DNA of 64,000 bases from Immersiella caudata (lineage: Eukaryota; Ascomycota; Sordariomycetes; Sordariales; Lasiosphaeriaceae): contig JAULSU010000003.1 of NCBI GenBank assembly GCA_030512335.1, forward strand, positions 5,270,001-5,334,000, written 5' to 3'. Numbering within the stretch: position 1 is the first letter of the stretch; each line of letters begins with the position of its first letter. The notes under the pieces were generated by a model. It searched no databases and was not told where the DNA came from. It worked only from the letters and a program-made list of their open reading frames with translations. The translations under genes and the position numbers were made by a program. Below, piece by piece: positions 57,252 to 64,000 of this stretch.

Positions 57252-58313
57252 ATGAAGTTCCTTTGCCTCCCCGGTGCCTATGGCAGCGCCAAGGTTTGTC
57301 ATCTCCCCTTTTATCCCTCGTGACAGATACTGACGCTATCCAGAACTTTGCCGTCCAGCTTGGCCCCCTCGCTGAGGAGATGAGCAAGCGTGGCCTCGGT
57401 GAATTCACCTACAGCCAGGGCATCCACGAGGTCGACCCCCCCTCCGGCTGGGAGGACTACTTCGGCGCCCGCCCCCTCTACCGCTTCCTCGACACCACCC
57501 GCGGCGACACCTTCGAGACGCTCCGTCGCCTCCGCCACGTCCCCCACGGCATGAACCCCGAAGACACCATGCGCATGCTCCAATCCGCCTCCCACGGCGA
57601 GGAGTGGCATCAGCGCGCCTGGCTCAAAGCCCTCGAGTCCGTCATCCACACCGTCGAGCAAGACCCCGAGATCGACGCCATCATCGGATACTCCGAGGGC
57701 GCCATGGTCGCCGCCAGCTTAGTCGTCGAGGAGGCCCGCCGCTTCCAGATGTACGGCACCCCGCGCCGCATCAAGTTTGCCATCTTCATCTCCGGCGCTC
57801 CCCCGCTCAAGATGGAGGGTGACAACCGCATCACCGCCCAGCTCGCCGACGAGATCAAGGATGCCGTCATCGACATCCCCACCTTCCACATCTTTGGCTG
57901 CGACGACGCCTTCCTCTCCTCCGCCGTCGCCCTCTTCAACGTCTGCGACCAGAAAACGGCTACCATGTACGACCACGGTCTCGGCCACATCGTCCCTCGC
58001 GATAACGAGAATGTCAGCATCCTTGGTGACGTCCTCGGAAAGATCATCCCCCCCGTGGAGCAGTCTGCGCGCAGGCAGAGCTTGATCGCGTCTAGCAGCG
58101 TGCGCCGCTCCAACTCGAGCAAGATGGCTACTCGCTCAGGTGGTAATGCGGAGGGTGGGCTGCAGCGCCATGGGTCGATGAGGGTGCTGGAGACGGGGTT
58201 TGACAGGATTGAAAAGATGGATTTCAGCACTGGTGAGTTTTGATATAGAGTCTGATCGGGCCCGGTGGCGGCTAACGTGTGTCACAGCGATGCTGCGGCC
58301 GGTGTTGTTGTAG
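57252..58313 (+). CDS. FSH1/LovG-like serine hydrolase
   Basis: Predicted 318 aa, three exons: 57252-57293, 57344-58232 and 58288-58313 (introns 50 and 55 nt; total is a multiple of three). Starts MKFLCLPGAYGSA, the FSH family opening. Nucleophile elbow GYSEGAMVAA, an acid region FHIFGCDDAF and the histidine region DHGLGHIVPR give the Ser-Asp-His triad. The Ser/Arg-rich C-terminal ~50 residues extend beyond the usual fold. Family members next to highly reducing PKSs (LovG type) hydrolyse the thioester and free the polyketide from the ACP; the PKS here has no release domain. The pairing supports that role but general esterase activity cannot be excluded. Confidence 0.9.
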
Positions 58314-60312
58314 TGTGGTTGGTGATTGCATGTTGGAGTCATCGGGTTCGTGAGGATTTGGGCTTTACTTCTGGACTGTTGTTTTGCTCTCTGGGCCTTT
58401 GGGGGAGTTGATATTGGGGAGTTGAAAGATTGAAAGGGGGTGCATAGAGGAGGATCATAATACCATTGTTGGTGAGGGAGTTGGAAGTTGTAATGCGGAG
58501 CCATGATTAAATGGTTTGGGCGTTTGGATGGGAGGGCAATTGTTTTGGTCGGCATGAGCATGAGCATGAGCAATGTCGTTGGCAACTTTGCTGTCTGGTT
58601 GGTGTAATTTTGGATCTTGGGAGTGGAGGATTTGGTCTTCGCATCCCGAGTCAAGGCATTTCAGTTAGATAGGGAGTAACTGAAGTTTTGGACCTGACAC
58701 ACATCTTGGGCTTTGTTTTGTGACGATTGCATTGTGCTTTCGGTCTCTCCGCTTCTGTGAGTCTATGCTTTTTCAACCACCCACATTGCGCCACTACTGA
58801 ATCTCCATAATTGCTGGGATCCAAATTATCTCCATTAATAATACCCAGCTCCATTCACTCCGTGGGCGAAGACGTGGTAGCTGCTTCGCCTCCAAGTCCC
58901 GTCGGTGCAGAAGTCTCCACTGTCAAAGCTCTTCTCCGTCGTGAAACCCAACAAAAAACGGAGCATCTGCCCAGCAGTTTTGGCAGAAAGACGGCCCTTG
59001 GTCAGGAATTGGATACTGCCCGTTTTCTACTCGGCAAGAGCAAACACTGAAGTTGGCAGATTGCTCGATGAGGCCTGGCGCAAAGAATGCAGATGGATCT
59101 CCGTGTAGCAAAGACCTGCAAGGCAGATAGGTTATGAAACTCATTGTTTGTCCATGGCTTTGTCTGGAAATTTACTCTTGGACTGAAAAGAAAGCTTCTC
59201 CTTTAGACTGGTTATTGTTTCAGTTCTCGACTCGATGCCCTTAATGAAAGAGTCAGCATTTCTGCTAGAAACGCATAGAAACACGACAGAATTAGCAATG
59301 CTTGCAGAATATACAACATATATACCTCCCATTGCACACACCCAACGACATCTTCACGGCTTCGATTTCTTGATAACAACGTCAATTTTCACACCCTTGC
59401 TGGATACTGGATGTTGTGATGTAGCATGAGACAACGGCATACAGGGGTAGCTCCATGGCCAGAATGAGTTTGATGGTGTTAACCGCTCACCGCTTACTGC
59501 CGTACCTGTAACTGACTGTGCTGCCGATTATACGGAGCAAAAAAGCCAAGAGCCATATCGGGGACATTAGCCGTTCCGGAGATGAATCCTTGAAACAAAA
59601 AATCGGCACTGCATCGGGGCGGCGCAGCTGGAGGAACGTGGTCCAGGGTGATAAGGCAAGAAGTGCTGGGCGGAAGGATCACCATCCTGCGCTCCCATTC
59701 TTTCAAGAAATCTGGGTCGGTATCCATGTCAATCCTATTCCAGTTCCTTTTTCCGTTTCGAATTTTGCGGCGAGATCGGTTCCATCACGAAATTTCGTTT
59801 GGCGACTTGGCAACGGAGAGCTGCCTCAGGTTCCTTGCAAACACCACAACTACCGTTTCCATCGTCCTTTAGACAACTTCCCTGCTTTGCGACCATGGAT
59901 GCGCCCACCCTCTGACTGTTTTGGGGGGTTGACGGTGCTGCCCTATTACTTTTCGAACGTGCTAGATCGGCACTAACATTGACAGGCTGACATCCGTAAA
60001 ATTCTAGATCTGCAAGGCCATGACACATGACAAGAAGCTTCCATGTGATTGACAAATTCCATTCGACGTCATCTGCATTTTGCAATCTCGCACTTGGAAT
60101 AACTGGAGTCTTCGAGATTGTTCTCTGGGAAACGAATCTGGCGAACAGCAGTGGATTCCTTCACCCGAAGACCCATTCTCAGCCTGCAAGTTGCAGCTAC
60201 CCCATACCCGTGGATTTCAGGGGTTCAGCCCTCAACTCCACCAAGTGGAGCCCCAGCTGCACATTCACACTTTTGAGTTGGAATTTCCCCCAAAAGCATC
60301 AGCAACAAGGTC
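58314..60312. other. Intergenic, about 2 kb
   Basis: No recognised protein or RNA gene. A GCATGA/GAGCAT triplicate lies near 58552-58571. Several frames of 60-150 codons lack motifs. Confidence 0.45.
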
Positions 60313-60418
60313 GCCCGGCTAGCTCAATCGGTAGAGCGTGAGACTTTTACGAAGACTGGATACTTCAGAATCTCATGAGATCATCTCAAGGTTGTGGGTT
60401 AGACCCCCACGCCGGGCT
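60313..60418 (+). tRNA. tRNA-Lys(UUU) with 33-nt intron
   Basis: The acceptor stem GCCCGGC pairs with GCCGGGC (60411-60417). D-stem GCTC/GAGC, anticodon stem TGAGA/TCTCA and T-stem GTGGG/CCCAC all pair. The anticodon TTT is at 60346-60348. An intron at 60350-60382 interrupts after position 37, the canonical site for tRNA introns. The T-loop reads TTAGACC, so the near-invariant C56 (TTCGA) is A. That base contacts G19 and is in the internal B-box bound by TFIIIC. Structure is otherwise intact; expression may be reduced, or this is a decaying copy. Confidence 0.88.
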
Positions 60419-60737
60419 CAATTCCTGTCCATTCGATTGCGATCATTTTTTGATGTTTTTTGTCTTTGGGGTTTAATTTTTGGTAGAAGGTTCTATGCTT
60501 CGAGGTCAACGGAGGTGTTTCTACCGTCGTCTTGGACACAATCCTTTGTTGTTGATATCTCCTTTGCCCATCTACATGATGTTCGAGGAAATCTAGACTT
60601 CTAGTTCAACATCTTCATTGTTCGTACTGGTTCTACGCCTGAGGCAGCTATCCCCAATAGGAAGTATACAGCACCCGTATCACTCCATCCTGGATCACTG
60701 CATCAAACAAGCGCACAAACACCCATTTGCAGACGCC
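60419..60737. other. Intergenic
   Basis: Starts with a T-rich stretch just after the tRNA (TTTTTTGATGTTTTTTGTC near 60447), a likely Pol III terminator. No other feature. Confidence 0.45.
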
Positions 60738-62248
60738 ATGGACGACGACTTCCCTCAAGAAACTAATCGACCAAATTCTCCACGCCGTCCGTGAAGGCCT
60801 CGACGTAACCCAAACCCGCCATGGATTCAACCGCCTTGCACGTCGTCCCCGAGCCATTGCCCCCCTCTCAGTTCTTTCCCGCCCCTGGCAACGCTCCGTC
60901 GAAGCACTCACACTGAAGACGGTTCGCCTGTGCATCAACGACATTCACTTTGAGTACCAGCTCATTCATCGCATACTGGGAGTCGATCGCCGACGCGATA
61001 TTCTCCGGGGGCTAGCCCTTCGTCTAGAGCTGCCGATGCCTGTTGACAGGACAACAGGGGAGCGGGCTAGACCGCGGGATTCAGCACACACGACTTTCAG
61101 CTATGTTGATACCGCGCATGTTTTTGACGGAGCAAGCACCTCCGCGTTTAACGCCGGAGGAGTTCTCGACGGTCAGGTCCAGGCATGGTACATGCGTGAG
61201 GACGCCGCTGCTGATGACAAAGCTTTTACCCATGTTGTGTTCCAGGCCTTGACTGCCATGGCCACAAGCTCCGATGCCAACTACGGGCTCTGGTTGCTTC
61301 TTGAGAGGAAATTTGAGAAATCGCTAGGGTCTCGGCCGTATGCAGGGGGCGCACTCCACCCCCTCAGGCTCAACCCGACCACCATCGCAGTGTACGGGGG
61401 TCTTCCTGTGATGAAAGACGTGAACAGTCTCTACGTTGAGCCTGCATCTGCAGAAGCGGCTACTACTGCGCAGTTGCAGCGATTCCTCCATCCAAACACA
61501 CTTGTCCAGCTGCTCAAGAGTCTCTCCGATGTCAGGAAGCTGATGTGGGGAATTGATATGCCTCCACGGCGGCTCGCGGAAGACCGGCTTAAGCTGCGTG
61601 ACTCGCTCATCGGCGTACTGGATACTCTCGTCAGCAAGTTTCCGAACCTCGGATACCTGGACCTCAGATGCGAAGATGACGACCCCTTTAACCATGACTT
61701 TACTTTGCCAAATTACATCGACCCCAACTCGCCTGGTGACAAACTGAGCCTAGCGGTGCACCGCCTCTCTCAGCTGCGCTCGCTGAAGACCCTCATCCTC
61801 CGCACCCTTAGCGTCTCGGACCAAGTGTTTAACGGGCTTACCAGCGAGTTCGCCACTTGGCAGTCCCTCGAACACTGTACCCCGACACTATCCCAAACTA
61901 CGCCTAGGGGGGACTGGCATTTCTCCAGAACCCCGGGAGCCGGACTGAGCCTGGTCAAGTTCCAGGTTCCAGGCGACGATTTCCTGGCACCGCCATCTCA
62001 GGGGCCCAGTGGTTGGCGACCCAGCCGATTGGAACTTGCAGATGGCGTGGGCGAGAGAAAATGGCGACGATCCTTGGCGCCCATTCCGGGGGACACCCGA
62101 TCCTGTCACATTCACTAGATTTATCGTTGCTGCCGCTCGCGCCGCCACCCAGATGCCGAACCTTCCAGAGCGCCCCACGCGCGAGCCAAGATGGTTTTTA
62201 TACAGAGCTGCTACCACACTGAACTGTTTGAGCTGCCTGAGGGGTTGA
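60738..62248 (+). pseudogene. F-box-like protein gene with frameshifts
   Basis: ATG 60738 gives MDDDFPQE. After one extra A near 60761 the frame becomes LIDQILHAVREGLD, an F-box-like opening. The second frame is then open for 415 codons with family-like leucine-rich segments (LVQLLKSLSDVRKLMWGIDM, LRSLKTLILRTLS). Near 62006 the homologous reading moves to a third frame (VGDPADWNLQMAWAREN, RFIVAAARAATQMPNLP), again by one extra base next to a GGGG/CCC run, ending at 62248. Intact relatives would be about 500 aa. Two shifts preclude a full product unless they are sequencing errors. Family identity is moderate. Confidence 0.62.
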
Positions 62249-63885
62249 TGGATAAGATGCGCGCAGCGAGTCTACCTGGTGTGGTTTTTGGAGCTGAGAG
62301 ACAGTGCCGGAATTTCAGGAATTTTGTTCGTGAGGACTATCTTGCGGACCATTTCAATTGCGAGAGTGTGGTCCTCTCGGAGATCGCTGATGATGCTGCT
62401 GAGAACGTTGCGCAAGAATGAGTCGAGACACATCCGTGCGCAAGATATCGATGGCAGGACAGTTTGTTAGCGGCATGGCCGGTGAAGCAATTAGTTTTTG
62501 GGACGGAAAACAGATGTAGTTGGGTAGCCCTAGTACTGGCTGGTATGGATTAGCAGGCAAAAAGATACATTAGTAGCGATTCGCCCCAGCTGAATACCGC
62601 GGAATAACCCCAGCGTGGCACGGTCCCTGGATTATTGCCGTTTTCCGTGTCTCGTCTCCACACCGGAGAAGATGGAGGCCGAAGCGGGAATTGCACGTGC
62701 TGCGGTTGCACCACGTGGGTGTTGTTGGATCTGGGGCCATCCCTGAGGCGAGCGGCCAAAACAGCTCAAATCAGTCGTGTCCGGAAGCAAGTTTTATCGA
62801 CCGTTAGCTGGCGGTTTCAGATAACGACAGACCGCAGAGTCTCGATTGCGTGATCGCATGCTCACCGAACCAAGGGCGAAAAGCTCAGACCGCGATCTAT
62901 TGCCAAAATCCACGCAAGAAGCCCAGGGATGTCTCGATCGAACCCACCCAATCGGTAGCGTCAAGCCAAATGGGGGAAAGCAACAGAAGCAATGAGCGGG
63001 GAGAATACCCCTGGAATCGCGGAGTGTCGGCGCTGCCAAGCAATGCACGCACCGGCACAGGACCCCACAGGACCCCGGTGGCCAACTTTAGCGCGAAAAT
63101 GCGCTGAACTGTTTTCAGCGCTTTGATGGGGCCGGTGAAGCTGGCGAAGGCGATGGGCCAGTGTGCTCGCCCCGGTGACTTTGCAGTCTACCCCTCGCGC
63201 AACAAAGACGGAGCGACACGATGGAGGGATGAAGCTGACGAGTTGCGATTGGCCCGTCGACTCGCCGTTCGCCGACGAGACGCAGACCCAGGGCCAGATT
63301 CTGACTGTGTCACCCAAACACGCAGGCGGCATATGGAAGAACACAGACATTCTGCCAGCGACGGTGGCGAGATTTTTGCAAAGGGCTGCAAATGACGGCA
63401 GCCGCGACTGCCATGTTTAGCCATGCAAGGGGGGAAGGAGCGGGAGGCCGGAATTCGGGCAGACGAACTGTTGTTCACCTCTCAGGCTTTTTCCCGGTAA
63501 TTCAGGGCCATTCCTTCCTTCCGCGACGCATGGCGGTGACTTGTTCCCTTTGCCAATTGGCCCCGTCATCGAGCTCTGCGGACAGCGATACGGCACTTGG
63601 CGTCGCGGTGGGTGGTTGGCTTTGGGCCTGCATCACTGCAGCCCCCATCCTTGTTCCTGGCGAACCCATGCGGGCCCCCGTTCGCCAGCTCCGGCCCCCC
63701 TCTCCCGCCTCCCAACGCATAGTGAGGTAACCTCCGCCAAATAAGACCCGACTCTGGTGGTAATGTAGGGTCGAGATCGCCCACGCTTGCCGGCCCTGCG
63801 TCTCGTCGTCCTCCATCCACAACTATCCCAGGGCGCTGCGAGCATCGCCAATTCCATTCCCTCCGGCTTGGAGGAGCTGGAAACC
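62249..63885. other. Intergenic, about 1.6 kb
   Basis: Long upstream region of the MHYT gene. Short open frames are present but none has a recognised motif. Confidence 0.45.
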
Positions 63886-64000
63886 ATGGACGCCCTACCG
63901 AGCGACGACCTGTCTCGCTACGTGGGACAGGTCGTCCCCTTCCGCTTCGACCCAGCCATCATCGTCGTCAGCTACCTGGTCAGTCTTGTCGGCGCCGCGT
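63886..64000 (+). CDS. MHYT-domain signalling protein, N-terminus only
   Basis: The first 38 codons of a gene that leaves the window. The sequence VGQVVPFRFDPAIIVVSYLV closely follows the opening of fungal MHYT proteins: a short extracellular tail, then the first membrane helix ending VSLVGAA. MHYT proteins are seven-helix putative metal or gas sensors. The start is the only ATG giving this frame. The MHYT motif itself would lie beyond the end. Confidence 0.72.
   Translation, partial: MDALPSDDLSRYVGQVVPFRFDPAIIVVSYLVSLVGAA

Noticed and set aside
59494..60189. Overlapping frames on both strands
   Set aside because: No family resemblance and no splice-supported model.
1..64000. Genome-style repeat-induced mutation over the whole window
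   Set aside because: Most genes are intact and the base composition is not AT-rich. Only a few stops fit the pattern, so it is offered for those loci alone.
1..64000. Transposons, CRISPR arrays, bacterial-type operons
   Set aside because: No transposase, integrase or reverse transcriptase motif, no regular spacer array, and gene structure is eukaryotic throughout.

Overview
The window is nuclear DNA of a filamentous ascomycete (Pezizomycotina, most likely a Sordariomycete). This rests on the gene families present: HET-domain proteins, a NACHT-ankyrin NLR, DUF4246, 2EXR-type F-box-like proteins, a highly reducing polyketide synthase, an FSH serine hydrolase, a Trk-type potassium transporter and a fungal MHYT protein. 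The short introns (about 50-100 nt) with CTRAC-type branch sites agree. Genes sit on both strands with no operon structure. I saw no transposase, reverse transcriptase, CRISPR array or phage gene.

Layout. 1-9.4 kb: four copies of a 2EXR/F-box-like gene, two intact (5954-6868 and 8476-9414) and two broken, around a DUF4246 gene and a shattered Zn2Cys6 regulator. 9.9-12.9 kb: a CFEM-like membrane protein and an F-box/ankyrin protein. 13.8-26.9 kb: an alpha/beta-hydrolase relic, a large HET protein, a six-exon NLR with two lipase-like domains, an SDR relic and a small charged protein. 27.7-31 kb: two members of an unrecognised three-exon family (the third lies at 42.7 kb). 31.5-34.3 kb: a ten-exon Trk potassium transporter. 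34.5-42 kb: a HET domain and a protein kinase that look like parts of one gene, with a second kinase divergently placed. 44.5-48.1 kb: a kelch protein with one extra base and a CorA-like transporter cut by a TGG-to-TGA change. 48.8-58.3 kb: a two-intron highly reducing PKS and a divergent FSH/LovG-like hydrolase, a plausible minimal polyketide pair. 60.3-64 kb: an intron-bearing tRNA-Lys(UUU), a frameshifted F-box-like relic and the first 38 codons of an MHYT protein.

Two themes stand out. First, self-recognition and signalling families (F-box/ankyrin, HET, NLR, kinase-HET, kinase) are concentrated between 11 and 42 kb. Second, decay is frequent: about nine loci carry nonsense codons, single-base shifts or internal deletions. 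Several nonsense codons are TGG to TGA or could derive from CAA, as C-to-T mutation on one strand would produce. Several shifts are single extra bases in short homopolymers, so assembly error has to be excluded before those loci are called dead.

Splice sites were inferred by eye from GT/AG, branch sites, reading phase and remembered family motifs. For the spliced genes (DUF4246, NLR, Trk, PKS, FSH, the second kinase and the three orphans) the summed exon lengths are multiples of three.
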